DNA of 64,000 nt from Ideonella_A sakaiensis_A (GCF_048320135.1 NZ_CP182947.1:372001-436000), one strand, 5' to 3'. Shown: positions 25,935 through 35,127, counted from the first letter of the stretch. Numbers and translations are program-made. The notes: a model not told the origin generated them from the letters alone.

Positions 25935-26675
25935 TCAGGCGTGCTGGGTTTCGCCAGCCGCCTTCGGCTTGTTGCGGCCCATCCATTTGCCGATCGCCAG
26001 CACCAGCAGCGCTCCGGCGACGCCGGCCGCATATTTCATCGTGTCGCTGACGACCAGTTTCGGCAGGTTTGCCATCACTTCCGGATTGACGATCGCCGGG
26101 TCGGTGATCGCCATCGTGCCGGCAATCCAGCCGAGCAGCATGCCGCCGAGCGTGATGATCATCGGGAAGCGGTCCATCAGCTTGATCACCAGCTTGCTGC
26201 CCCAGACGATGATCGGAATGCTGACCAGCAGACCGAAGATCACCAGCGGCATCTTGTGATCGCCGCCGACGCTTTCGGCCGCACCGGCGATTGCGATCAC
26301 GTTGTCCACACTCATCACCAGGTCGGCAATGATCACGGTCTTCACCGCAGTGAACAGCTTGTCGCTGCCCTGGATATTGCCGTGGCCGTCTTCATCCTCC
26401 GGCACCAGCAGCTTGACGCCGATCCACACCAGCAGCAAGCCGCCGACGATCTTCAGGAACGGGATCGCCAGCAGCGTCAGCGCGAAGAAGATCAGGATCA
26501 CGCGCAGGATGATCGCGCCCGCGGTGCCCCAGATGATGCCCTGGGTGCGCTGCTTCGGTGGCAGCTGCCGGCAGGCCAGCGCGATCACCACGGCATTGTC
26601 GCCCCCGAGCAGGATGTCGATCATGATGATCTGACCGACCGCGATCCAGAACTCTGGCGTCATGAACTCCTGCAT
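25935..26675 (-). CDS. TerC-family integral membrane protein
   Basis: A 246-residue membrane protein of the TerC/YjbE type with about seven hydrophobic spans. The two conserved acidic membrane motifs are MIDILLGGDNAVVIALA (residues about 18-34) and ADLVMSVDNVIAIAGAA (about 116-132), which are proposed to bind metal ions. Members are linked to tellurite resistance and to metal loading of exported enzymes, for example manganese. It lies downstream of the kinase-like/BON gene on the same strand with a 134-base gap, and a strong terminator follows. A link to oxalate metabolism is positional only. Confidence 0.88.
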   Translation of the reverse strand: MQEFMTPEFWIAVGQIIMIDILLGGDNAVVIALACRQLPPKQRTQGIIWGTAGAIILRVILIFFALTLLAIPFLKIVGGLLLVWIGVKLLVPEDEDGHGNIQGSDKLFTAVKTVIIADLVMSVDNVIAIAGAAESVGGDHKMPLVIFGLLVSIPIIVWGSKLVIKLMDRFPMIITLGGMLLGWIAGTMAITDPAIVNPEVMANLPKLVVSDTMKYAAGVAGALLVLAIGKWMGRNKPKAAGETQHA

Positions 26676-26809
26676 TTCGACCTTCTCTTGAAAATGTCGG
26701 GCGCGCCGACCTGTAGATGGTGGAGAACCCAGGGCAGCGCATCACGCACCCGACCTGGATCCGATTGGAACGCGGCGCCTCGTGCAGACAAGCGCCGTGG
26801 CGCGAGTGC

Positions 26810-27643
26810 TCAGGTTTTCGAATGCGTGAAACGCCGGAACTTGCTCATCAGCCGGAGCTGATTATCCACTTTCGAGACGCCGGCGACGCCGGCCGCAACC
26901 TCGGCGGTCAACTTGCTCTGGGCGTCGTCGAGGACAATGCCGCTGAGCACCACCTTGCCCTGGTCGGCGGTGATCGTCACGCGCACTTCCTCGGTGCGAT
27001 CGTCGGCGCGCAGCGCCGAGCGGATCTGCGCCTCCAGCGTCAGGTTGGCGATCTGCTGGCGGGACTCCGCCGTCTCGGCAAATTCCGGCCGGCTTGCCAG
27101 TTCGCGGATCACCTGCACGCAGGCATCGACCGACAGCCGGTCGGTGTTGAGCACGATATCGTAGAGCAGCGGGTCGCCCCAGCTGACGCCGAACAGCTCG
27201 TGCATGCGCGCGGCATGCGCGCTGTCGCTGCGCTCGATCTCCTCGCGCGCCGCATCGCGGTCGTCGGTGTCGAGATGCTTCATCAGCCACTCGACCCGCT
27301 GTTCGAACGGGCGCGTGATGCGCACCGTCACGACATGACTGATCGGCCGCAACAGGCAGGTCGAGCCCCAGCCGCGGAGCACGACATTGCCGCGCTCCGC
27401 CACCTCGAGCACCTCCTCGGCAGTGAAGATCGCCATCGCGTCGCGGTCGGCACGCATCCGCTCGATCGTGCCGGCCTTGCCTTCGCGCAGCCGGCTGACC
27501 AGGCTCTTCGGCACGTGCATCCGGCTCGCGACGTTGTCGATCACCTCATGGCGCGCGATGTCGAGCTTCATCTCTTCGGCCAGCTTGACGGCAACGTCCT
27601 TCGCCAGCGAACCCATTTCCTGGGTGAATGCAATCACGGGCAT
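26810..27643 (-). CDS. Cytidylate-kinase-like protein fused to a BON domain
   Basis: A 277-residue two-domain protein. Residues 1 to about 195 resemble the cytidylate-kinase-like family (MPVIAFTQEMGSLAKDVAVKLAEEM onwards; a P-loop-like GSLAKD, then VLRGWGSTCLLRP and VRITRPFEQRVEWLM). A canonical GxGKS P-loop is not present. Residues about 200-265 form a BON domain (IRSALRADDRTEEVRVTITADQGKVVLSGIVLDDAQSKLTAEVAAGVAGVSKVDNQL), which usually binds membranes or ligands. It begins 23 bases after the tctA stop, behind AAAGGAG, so it is the fourth gene of the transporter operon. Its role there is unknown. Confidence 0.75.
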   Translation of the reverse strand: MPVIAFTQEMGSLAKDVAVKLAEEMKLDIARHEVIDNVASRMHVPKSLVSRLREGKAGTIERMRADRDAMAIFTAEEVLEVAERGNVVLRGWGSTCLLRPISHVVTVRITRPFEQRVEWLMKHLDTDDRDAAREEIERSDSAHAARMHELFGVSWGDPLLYDIVLNTDRLSVDACVQVIRELASRPEFAETAESRQQIANLTLEAQIRSALRADDRTEEVRVTITADQGKVVLSGIVLDDAQSKLTAEVAAGVAGVSKVDNQLRLMSKFRRFTHSKT

Positions 27644-27666
27644 CGCGTTTCTCCTTTTTCGTCTGC

Positions 27667-29196
27667 TTATTCGACCGGCTGCTCTTCAGGGAAGTCCTGT
27701 GCCTTCGGCGGCTTGGCCAGCGCAATCACTTTCGCGATCAGCGGCCAGAACAGCATCACCAGGGCGAGCGTGGTGATCGAGCCGACCAGCCAGTTCGACC
27801 ACATGATGCCGAGGTTGCCTTGCGAAGCGAGCATCGACTGGCGGAACGCGTTTTCAGCCTTGTCGCCGAGCACCAGGGCCAGGACCAGCGGCGCCAGCGG
27901 ATAGTCGAGCTTCTTGAACACATAACCGATGATGCCGAAGGCAAGCATCAGCCAGACGTCCATCAGCGCATTGGCGACGGTGTAGGCACCGATCGCGCAG
28001 ATCACGATGATCACCGGCGCGATGATCGAGAACGGAATCCGCAGGATCGATGCGAACAGCGGCACCGTCGACAACACGACGATCAGGCCGACGACGTTGC
28101 CGAGGTACATGCTGGCGATCAGGCCCCAGACGAAGTCCTTCTGCTCGACGAACAGCAGCGGGCCGGGTTGCAGGCCCCAGATCAGCAGACCACCGAGCAG
28201 CACCGCAGCGGTCGGCGAACCCGGGATGCCGAGTGCGAGCATCGGCAGCAGCGCGCTGGTACCGGCGGCGTGGGCCGCGGTTTCCGGTGCGACCACGCCT
28301 TCGATCTCGCCGGTGCCGAACTTGTCACCGGTGCGCGACATCTTCTTCGCCAGGCCGTAGCTCATGAACGATGCCGGCGTAGCGCCACCCGGGGTGATGC
28401 CCATCCAGATACCGACCATCGAGCTGCGCAGCGACGTGACCCAGAACTGCGGCAGCATCTTCCAGGTTTCCCAGACGACCTTTGGATTGATCTTCGCAGT
28501 CTTGCCGGAGAACTTCAGGCCCTCTTCCATCGACAGCAGGATTTCGCCGATGCCGAACAGGCCGATCACCGCAATCAGGAAGTCGAAACCGCGCATCAGC
28601 TCGTGGAAGCCGAAGGTCAGCCGCAGCTGGCCGGTCACCGTGTCCATGCCGACCGATGCCAGCGCAAAACCGAGCGCCATCGAGGTCAGGATCTTGAACG
28701 GCGAACCCTTGCCCATGCCGACGAAGCTGCAGAAGGTCAGCAGGTAGACCGCGAAGAACTCGGGTGAACCGAATTCGAGCGCGAAGCTCGCAACCAGCGG
28801 CGCGAGGAAGGTGATCATCAGCACCGCGACGAAGGCGCCGACGAACGACGACGTGAACGCCGCCGTCAACGCCTGCCCGGCCTTGCCGCGCTGCGCCATC
28901 GGGTAGCCGTCGAAGGTCGTTGCGACCGACCATGGCTCACCCGGTATGTTGAACAGGATCGAGGTGATTGCGCCGCCGAACAGCGCGCCCCAGTACAGGC
29001 ACGACAACATCACGATCGCCGAAGTCGGCGACATCGAGAACGTCAGCGGCAACAGGATCGCGACGCCGTTGGCGCCGCCGAGGCCCGGCAGCACGCCGAT
29101 CAACACGCCGAGGATGATGCCGACGAACATCAATCCGATATTTGCGGGCGTCGAAACGACCGCAAATCCCTCCATCAATGAACCAAGTGCTTCCAT
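27667..29196 (-). CDS. tctA: Tripartite tricarboxylate transporter, large permease TctA
   Basis: A 509-residue protein with about twelve hydrophobic spans, the usual TctA length. Family motifs visible are GVLIGVLPGLGGANGVAILLPLTF near residue 34, SILFNIPGEPWSVATTFDGYPMAQRGKAGQAL and MVGIWMGITPGGATPASFMSYGLAKK around residue 255, and an LALGIPGSPTAAVLLGGLLIWGLQPGPLLF block. With the small TctB subunit and the periplasmic TctC receptor upstream it forms a proton- or sodium-driven carboxylate importer. The frc/oxc setting and shared operator type make oxalate or a related dicarboxylate a plausible substrate, which is inference. Confidence 0.93.
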   Translation of the reverse strand: MEALGSLMEGFAVVSTPANIGLMFVGIILGVLIGVLPGLGGANGVAILLPLTFSMSPTSAIVMLSCLYWGALFGGAITSILFNIPGEPWSVATTFDGYPMAQRGKAGQALTAAFTSSFVGAFVAVLMITFLAPLVASFALEFGSPEFFAVYLLTFCSFVGMGKGSPFKILTSMALGFALASVGMDTVTGQLRLTFGFHELMRGFDFLIAVIGLFGIGEILLSMEEGLKFSGKTAKINPKVVWETWKMLPQFWVTSLRSSMVGIWMGITPGGATPASFMSYGLAKKMSRTGDKFGTGEIEGVVAPETAAHAAGTSALLPMLALGIPGSPTAAVLLGGLLIWGLQPGPLLFVEQKDFVWGLIASMYLGNVVGLIVVLSTVPLFASILRIPFSIIAPVIIVICAIGAYTVANALMDVWLMLAFGIIGYVFKKLDYPLAPLVLALVLGDKAENAFRQSMLASQGNLGIMWSNWLVGSITTLALVMLFWPLIAKVIALAKPPKAQDFPEEQPVE

Positions 29197-29258
29197 TTGT
29201 CCAGCTCCAGAGTATTCAAAAGGCTCGCCTGCCGGCGTCCACGTAGATGGTTGACAGA

Positions 29259-29774
29259 TCAGTAGCCAAGGAAGCCCAAGGGATCCAGATTGCCCTTGTA
29301 GAGCGGGACCTTGAACCAGACTTCGAACAACACGAAGAAGAACGCGGCAACCGCCACTCCGAGGAACAGGCTTTTGGCCTTCGAGTACTTGCCGAGGATG
29401 ACCATGAACAGCGTGATGTAGACCGCCGACGCGATATAGATGCCGAGGAAGGTGATCGCCAGCACGAAGACGCCGGCCGGCAGCAGCACCGACAGCACGC
29501 GGCCGAGCTGCTCACGATCGACGAATGCGCCGGTGTCCTTCGATTTGCTGAGCACCGCCTGGTAGAAGATGCCGAGCGCCGAGACACACAGGATCAGACC
29601 GATGTAGAACGGGAAATAGCCCGAACCCGGGCCGTCATCGGTCCAGGACGAGCCCAGCCGGTTTGCCTCGAACATCACGACGATGCCGATGAGCAGGAGG
29701 ATGGCGGCGACGATCGCATCCATCGTGTTGTTGTTGACGACGGTCGGAGATGCCGATGCTTGGTGGTCTGACAT
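29259..29774 (-). CDS. tctB: Tripartite tricarboxylate transporter, small permease TctB
   Basis: A 171-residue protein with four hydrophobic segments (AIVAAILLLIGIVVMFEA; YFPFYIGLILCVSALGIFY; VLSVLLPAGVFVLAITFLG; SLFLGVAVAAFFFVLFEVWF). The motif GPGSGYFPFYIGLIL after the first span is the conserved TctB signature. The ATG at 29774 is taken because it directly precedes the family-length protein; upstream in-frame sequence is non-hydrophobic and runs into the gap after tctC. It lies between tctC and tctA on the same strand. Confidence 0.9.
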   Translation of the reverse strand: MSDHQASASPTVVNNNTMDAIVAAILLLIGIVVMFEANRLGSSWTDDGPGSGYFPFYIGLILCVSALGIFYQAVLSKSKDTGAFVDREQLGRVLSVLLPAGVFVLAITFLGIYIASAVYITLFMVILGKYSKAKSLFLGVAVAAFFFVLFEVWFKVPLYKGNLDPLGFLGY

Positions 29775-29924
29775 GTTTCGTTCCAGGGTTGGCGAGGGTG
29801 CCGGTGCGGCGGAATCGCTGCCTCTCTGGGTCGGCAGCAGACAGCCCGGCCGGCGGTAAGCACTACCCGCCTGCTGGCTGTCGGTTGATCTGAAAGCAGG
29901 CGGACCGCAGCGCATCCGCCCCCG

Positions 29925-29944
29925 TTGCGGCAGGTCCGCCGCAA
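29925..29944. other. Stem-loop between tctC and tctB
   Basis: TTGCGGC-AGGTCC-GCCGCAA is a 7-base-pair stem in the 210-base gap between tctC and tctB. A second, imperfect GC-rich stem (gcgggg...ccccgc) lies closer to the tctC stop. There is no T-run. Such structures often stabilise the 3' end of the receptor message or partly terminate, giving more receptor than permease. The rest of the gap shows no gene. Confidence 0.5.
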
Positions 29945-29984
29945 CCACTGCAGCGGGGCACGCCTGCGCGCACCCCGCAGCGGC

Positions 29985-31013
29985 TTATTTCGCGATGAAG
30001 CCCGCTTCGGTCATCAGCTGCTTGTGCGTCGCCTCGGCAGTGGTCAGCCACTTGACGAACTCCGGACCGTTCATCGCGGTGGTGTTGAAGGCGCCCTTCT
30101 CCATGAAGTCCTTCCAGTCCGGCGTCTCGCGGACCTTCTTCATCAGGTCGTTGTAGTAAGCCACCTGGTCGGGCGTCACGCCCGGAGCCATGAAGATGCC
30201 GCGCAGCATCACGTAATCGGTCGGCACGCCGGACTCCTTGCAGGTCGGGATGTCTGCCCACGACATCGTCTCGGTGACCTTCTCCTTGTACGGCATGCGC
30301 TGGTCGTCGAACACGCACAGCGGACGCAGCTTGCCGGCACGCCACTGCGACACCGCCTCGACCGGGTTGTTGACGGTCGAATTGATGTGGCCACCAACCA
30401 ACTGCACCGCGACGTCACCACCCCCCTTGAACGGGATGTAGATGAACTTGGTGCCGGTCGCTTTCTCGATGCCGACGGTGATGATCTGGTCTTCCTGCTT
30501 CGAGCCGGTGCCGCCCATCTTCATCTTGCTCGGGCCGGCGGCCTTGGTCGCGTCGATGTAGTCCTTCGCGGTCTTGTACGGGCTGTCGGCGTTGACCCAC
30601 AACACGAACTGGTCGAGCGCCATCATCGTGACCGGCGTCATGTCCTTCCAGCCGAACGGGATGCCGGTAGCCATCGGCGTCGTGAACAGGTTCGACAGCG
30701 TGATGATGATCTTGTGCGGGTTGCCCTTCGACTCCTTGACCTCCATGAAGCCTTCCGCACCGGCGCCGCCCGACTTGTTGACGACGATCATCGACTCCTT
30801 CATCAGCTTGTGCTTGACGATGATGCCCTGGATCAGCCGGGCCATCTGGTCGGCACCGCCGCCGGTACCCGCCGGCACGACGAACTCGACCGGCTTGGTC
30901 GGCTCCCAGGCCGCCATCACCGGCGCGGCAAAACCGATTCCAGCCAATGCGGCGGTCGTCAGTGCGGCGCGGACGATCTTCGAACCTGAGGTAAGGGTGG
31001 GCTTCTTGAACAT
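29985..31013 (-). CDS. tctC: Tripartite tricarboxylate transporter, periplasmic receptor TctC
   Basis: A 342-residue Bug-family receptor with a Sec signal peptide (IVRAALTTAALAGIGFAAPVMA, cleavage around residue 34). The mature part starts WEPTKPVEFVVPAGTGGGADQMARLIQ; the loop is PAGTGGGAD, not the usual PxPAGG, and a GGTGSKQEDQIITV block follows. It is the first gene of the tctCBA operon. A 577-base non-coding region precedes it, with an FNR-type palindrome 249 bases before the start codon. The atypical ligand loop may reflect a small dicarboxylate ligand, which is inference. Confidence 0.92.
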   Translation of the reverse strand: MFKKPTLTSGSKIVRAALTTAALAGIGFAAPVMAAWEPTKPVEFVVPAGTGGGADQMARLIQGIIVKHKLMKESMIVVNKSGGAGAEGFMEVKESKGNPHKIIITLSNLFTTPMATGIPFGWKDMTPVTMMALDQFVLWVNADSPYKTAKDYIDATKAAGPSKMKMGGTGSKQEDQIITVGIEKATGTKFIYIPFKGGGDVAVQLVGGHINSTVNNPVEAVSQWRAGKLRPLCVFDDQRMPYKEKVTETMSWADIPTCKESGVPTDYVMLRGIFMAPGVTPDQVAYYNDLMKKVRETPDWKDFMEKGAFNTTAMNGPEFVKWLTTAEATHKQLMTEAGFIAK

Positions 31014-31590
31014 GTTGTCTCCTGGTGGTGGTCAACTGCGAGTTCTTGACTTCGGCGGCCGAATCTGACGCTACATCAGTACATCCGTATATTCGGGGCG
31101 TCTTTCAAATTAGAAGACGAATTGCCGTCGATTTGTCGGACAACCGCCTCCGGTCATTCCCTAGGTCGATGCACCACACTGGAAGTCTTCAGCGCTTCCT
31201 GACAGGGGTGCGGTGCAACTTTCGAGGACCGCATCTTCCGGCTTGGGTCGCTGTTTTTAAATTGACCCGGGTCAACTAATCGGGTAAACCCTCGACGCTG
31301 ATTTTTCGCGATCGGAGGATGGGCAATCGCGCGCCCGGGACGCCGTGCCGACCGCGATCAACCGCTCGAGCGCACAACACCAGGGTCCGCGATGCAAGCG
31401 GGCGAAAGCGGCCCGGAACCCGGCCGCCCACCGGTGTTTCGGGGCTCGAGCGATTCCTGGATGAAAATGCGGTGCCCGGGCCGGCAGATCCGGCCGCCCG
31501 AGCGCATCGTCGTTGCCCGCTGGTTCGCGCGGATCGTTTCTGTCTGGCCGGCCCCTTCCCGCATGCGAGAAATTGTTGAAAGTCCCTGCC
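31014..31590. other. 577-base intergenic region between tctC and maeB
   Basis: The region separates two divergent genes. It contains one clear element, the TTGACCCGGGTCAA palindrome at 31262-31275. The part from about 31300 to 31590 is very GC-rich with no convincing start codon, ribosome site or conserved protein, although open frames exist on both strands. I see no tRNA-like or terminator structure. Confidence 0.6.
31262..31275 (-). promoter_or_regulatory. Candidate FNR-type operator upstream of tctC
   Basis: TTGACCCGGGTCAA is a perfect 14-base palindrome fitting TTGAC-N4-GTCAA. On the minus strand the segment GAAGAT (31233-31238), a weak -10 match, is centred 33 bases away, the same offset as at oxc and the second frc gene. 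It would drive tctCBA with a leader of about 210 bases. It also lies 315 bases before maeB on the other strand, where no good -10 was found at the matching offset. Confidence 0.55.
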
Positions 31591-33939
31591 ATGTCCCAAT
31601 CGCCCGATAAAGCCTCGAACGCACCGTCCGTCGAAGACAAGCGCGCCGAACTGCGCCGCGCCGCACTCGCCTACCACGAGTTTCCGACGCCGGGCAAGAT
31701 CGCGATCAGCGCGACCAAGCAGGTCGTCAACCAGCATGACCTGGCGCTCGCCTATTCGCCTGGTGTGGCGGCGCCCTGCGAGGAAATCGTTGCCGATCCC
31801 AACAATGCATTCAAGTACACGGCTCGCGGCAACCTGGTCGCGGTGATCACCAACGGCACCGCGGTGCTCGGCCTCGGCGACATCGGCCCGCTGGCGTCGA
31901 AGCCGGTGATGGAAGGCAAGGGTGTGCTGTTCAAGAAATTTGCCGGTGTCGATGTGTTCGACATCGAGATCGACGAGAAGGATCCGGCCAGGCTGGTCGA
32001 CGTGATCGCCGCGCTCGAGCCGACCTTCGGCGCGATCAACCTCGAGGACATCAAGGCCCCGGACTGCTTCTATGTCGAGCGCGAACTGCGCAAGCGGATG
32101 AAGATTCCGGTCTTCCACGACGACCAGCACGGCACCGCGATCACCGTTGCTGCGGCGATGCTGAACGGCCTGAAGGTCGCGAACAAGGACATCCGCGAAG
32201 TCAAGCTGGTGGCCTCCGGCGCCGGTGCGGCGGCGCTGGCCTGCCTGAACCTGATGCTGAAGATCGGGCTGAAGCGCGAAAACGTCTTCGTCACCGATCT
32301 GGCCGGCGTCGTCTACGAAGGCCGCACCCAGCTGATGGACGACGACAAGCGCCAGTTCATGCAGAAGACCGATGCGCGCACGCTCGCCGAGGTGATCGAA
32401 GGCGCCGACGTCTTTCTCGGCCTGTCGGCCGGTGGCGTGCTGAAGGCGGACATGGTGCGCTCGATGGCCGCGCGGCCGGTGATCTTTGCGCTGGCCAATC
32501 CGAATCCGGAAATTTCGCCGGAAGAGGCGCATGCGGTGCGGGGTGACGTGATCATGGCGACTGGCCGCACCGACTATCCGAACCAGGTCAACAACGTCCT
32601 GTGTTTCCCGTACATCTTCCGCGGCGCGCTCGACTGCGGCGCGACGACGATCACCGACGAGATGGAGATTGCCGCGGTGCACGCGATCGCCGACCTGGCG
32701 CAGGCCGAGCAGAGCGAACGCGTCGCCGCAGCCTACGTCGGTGAAAAGCTCAGCTTCGGTCCCGAATACCTGATTCCGAAGCCCTTCGATCCGCGATTGA
32801 TGATGATGATCGCGCCGGCCGTGGCGAAGGCGGCTGCCGAAAGCGGCGTCGCGCTGCGCCCGATCGCCGACCTCGACGCCTACCGCGACAAGCTGCAGCA
32901 GTTCGTCTATGCGTCGGGGACGATGATGAAGCCGATCATCGACGCCGCCCGCCGTGCGCAGAAGAAGCGGGTCGCATTTGCAGAAGGCGAGGAAGAGCGC
33001 GTGCTGCGTGCGGTGCAGATCATCGTCGACGAAGGCATCGCCCGGCCGACGCTGATCGGCCGCCCGGCGATCATCGCGCAGCGGATCGAGAAATTCGGCT
33101 TGCGCCTGCAGGAAGAACTTGACTACGACATCGTCAATGTCGAGCAGGACCACCGCTACCGCGAGTTCTGGCAGACCTACCACCGCCTGACCGAGCGCAA
33201 GGGCCATACGGTGCAGACCGCGAAGATCGAGATGCGGCGCCGGCTGACGCTGATCGGCTCGATGCTGCTGCACACCGGCGGCGTCGACGGCCTGATCTGC
33301 GGCACCTGGGGCACGACCAAGCAGCACCTGCACTACATCGACCAGGTGATCGGCCTGCGCGCGCCGAATGGCAGCGATCGGCTGCCCGACGTCCAGGTCT
33401 ATGCCTGCATGAACGGCCTGCTGCTGCCCGGGCGCCAGGTCTTCCTCGTCGACACCCACGTCAACTACGACCCGACGCCGGCCGAACTGGCGAAGATCAC
33501 GATGATGGCGGCCGAGGAGATGGTCCGCTTCGGCCTGACGCCGAAGGTCGCGCTGCTGTCGCATTCGAATTTCGGCACCAGCGACCAGCCGAGCGCGTTG
33601 AAGATGCGCCAGACGCTCGAACTGCTGCGCCAACATGCGCCGGAACTCGAGGTCGACGGCGAGATGCACGGCGATGTCGCGCTCGACGGCAAGCAGCGCA
33701 GCCAACTGATGCCGAATACGACGCTGGCCGGCGATGCCAACCTGCTGGTCTTCCCGAGCCTGGACGCGGCAAACATCGCCTACAACCTGCTGAAGACCGC
33801 TGCCGGCGGCAACATCGCGATCGGCCCGGTGCTGCTCGGTGCGGCGCAGCCGGTGCACATCCTGACCGCCAGCGCAACCGTCCGGCGGCTCGTCAACATG
33901 ACCGCGCTGACGGTGGCCGACGCCAACGCCGAACGTTGA
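31591..33939 (+). CDS. maeB: NADP-dependent malic enzyme with phosphotransacetylase-like domain
   Basis: A 782-residue protein with the MaeB architecture. The malic enzyme domain (about 1-430) shows KIAISATKQVVNQHDLALAYSPGVA with the catalytic region, FGAINLEDIKAPDCFYVERELRKRM, VFHDDQHGTAITVAAAMLNGL and the NADP Rossmann motif VASGAGAAALACL. The phosphate-acetyltransferase-like domain (about 440-782) has VAFAEGEEERVLRAVQI. It decarboxylates malate to pyruvate, making NADPH; the C-terminal domain is regulatory, binding acetyl-CoA in E. coli. The ATG at 31591 is where family sequence begins. No SD is obvious. Confidence 0.95.
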   Translation: MSQSPDKASNAPSVEDKRAELRRAALAYHEFPTPGKIAISATKQVVNQHDLALAYSPGVAAPCEEIVADPNNAFKYTARGNLVAVITNGTAVLGLGDIGPLASKPVMEGKGVLFKKFAGVDVFDIEIDEKDPARLVDVIAALEPTFGAINLEDIKAPDCFYVERELRKRMKIPVFHDDQHGTAITVAAAMLNGLKVANKDIREVKLVASGAGAAALACLNLMLKIGLKRENVFVTDLAGVVYEGRTQLMDDDKRQFMQKTDARTLAEVIEGADVFLGLSAGGVLKADMVRSMAARPVIFALANPNPEISPEEAHAVRGDVIMATGRTDYPNQVNNVLCFPYIFRGALDCGATTITDEMEIAAVHAIADLAQAEQSERVAAAYVGEKLSFGPEYLIPKPFDPRLMMMIAPAVAKAAAESGVALRPIADLDAYRDKLQQFVYASGTMMKPIIDAARRAQKKRVAFAEGEEERVLRAVQIIVDEGIARPTLIGRPAIIAQRIEKFGLRLQEELDYDIVNVEQDHRYREFWQTYHRLTERKGHTVQTAKIEMRRRLTLIGSMLLHTGGVDGLICGTWGTTKQHLHYIDQVIGLRAPNGSDRLPDVQVYACMNGLLLPGRQVFLVDTHVNYDPTPAELAKITMMAAEEMVRFGLTPKVALLSHSNFGTSDQPSALKMRQTLELLRQHAPELEVDGEMHGDVALDGKQRSQLMPNTTLAGDANLLVFPSLDAANIAYNLLKTAAGGNIAIGPVLLGAAQPVHILTASATVRRLVNMTALTVADANAER

Positions 33940-34029
33940 GGCGCGCCGCGCCGGGCGGTCGCAAGACCTCCGGCGCCGTCGACAGTCGCGATATCCTGCG
34001 GTTGCATTGCAATCACCAGGAGCGTTTTG

Positions 34030-35127
34030 ATGAAGATCGCGTTGCTTGGCGCCGGCCACATCGGCCAGACGATTGCGTGCTTGCTGGCCGGCAGCGGTGA
34101 TTACCGCGTCACGGTGATCGACCGCAACCCGGCCGCGCTCGAACGCCTGGCCGGCGACGGCATCGCGGTGCGCACCGTCGACACGAGCGACGGCGATGCA
34201 CTGCTGGCCGAACTGCGCGGCGGCCACGAGACCGTTGTCAACGCGCTGCCCTACCATCTCGCGGTGGCGACCGCGACGATTGCGCGCGAGGCCGGTTGCC
34301 ACTATTTCGACCTGACCGAAGACGTCGCGGCGACCCGCGCGATCCGCCAGCTCGCCGACGGCGCGAATACCGTGCTGATGCCGCAGTGCGGCCTCGCGCC
34401 GGGTTTCATCGGCATCGTCGCGCATCACCTGACGAAAGGCTTCGAGACGCTGCACGACGTGAAGATGCGCGTCGGCGCGCTGCCGGCCTTCCCGACCAAT
34501 GCGTTGAAATACAACCTGACCTGGAGCGTCGACGGGCTGATCAACGAATACTGCCATCCGTGCGAGGCGATCCGCGACGGCGAGCGCATCGAGGTGCTGC
34601 CGCTCGAAGGACTCGAACATTTTTCTCTCGACGGCACCGAATACGAGGCCTTCAATACCAGCGGTGGCCTCGGCACGCTGTGCGACACGCTGGCCGGCCG
34701 GGTGCGCACGCTCGACTACAAGAGCGTGCGTTATCCGGGCCACCAGGCCTTGATGAAGATGCTGCTCGAGGATCTGCAATTGAAGGACGACCAGCAGACG
34801 ATCAAGGACATCCTGCGCAAGAGCGTGCCGGGCACGATGCAGGATGTCGTGCTCGTCTTCGTCACCGTCAGCGGCTTGCGCAGCGGCTATCTGCTGCAAG
34901 AGGTATTCGCCCGCAAGATCTTTGCCGATCGCAGCGAAACCGCCCCCTTGTCGGCGATCCAGATCACCACCGCGGCCGGCATCTGCGCCGCGGTCGACCT
35001 GTTCCGCGAAGGCGTGCTGCCGCAACGTGGCTTCGTCCGCCAGGAACAGATCGAACTGCCGGTTTTTCTTGCCAACCGTTTCGGCAGCGCCTACCAGCAG
35101 TCGCGCCATGTAGAGTCGATCAGCTGA
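34030..35127 (+). CDS. Saccharopine dehydrogenase family protein
   Basis: A 365-residue NAD(P)-dependent enzyme. Rossmann start MKIALLGAGHIGQTIACLLAGSGDYRVTVIDRNPAALERLA, then VVNALPYHLAVATATIAREAGCHYFDLTED and MPQCGLAPGFIGIVAHHL are typical of the saccharopine-dehydrogenase/lysine-ketoglutarate-reductase superfamily, and the length fits the single-domain bacterial form. The ATG follows CAGGAGCGTTTTG. The next gene, 31 bases on, is an ALDH7-type aldehyde dehydrogenase. The pair suggests lysine degradation through saccharopine or alpha-aminoadipate semialdehyde, though the exact step of this enzyme is not certain. Confidence 0.85.
   Translation: MKIALLGAGHIGQTIACLLAGSGDYRVTVIDRNPAALERLAGDGIAVRTVDTSDGDALLAELRGGHETVVNALPYHLAVATATIAREAGCHYFDLTEDVAATRAIRQLADGANTVLMPQCGLAPGFIGIVAHHLTKGFETLHDVKMRVGALPAFPTNALKYNLTWSVDGLINEYCHPCEAIRDGERIEVLPLEGLEHFSLDGTEYEAFNTSGGLGTLCDTLAGRVRTLDYKSVRYPGHQALMKMLLEDLQLKDDQQTIKDILRKSVPGTMQDVVLVFVTVSGLRSGYLLQEVFARKIFADRSETAPLSAIQITTAAGICAAVDLFREGVLPQRGFVRQEQIELPVFLANRFGSAYQQSRHVESIS

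Noticed and set aside
31014..31590. Possible small genes in the region between tctC and maeB
   Set aside because: Short frames exist on both strands but none has a ribosome site, motif or codon pattern that separates it from GC-rich background.
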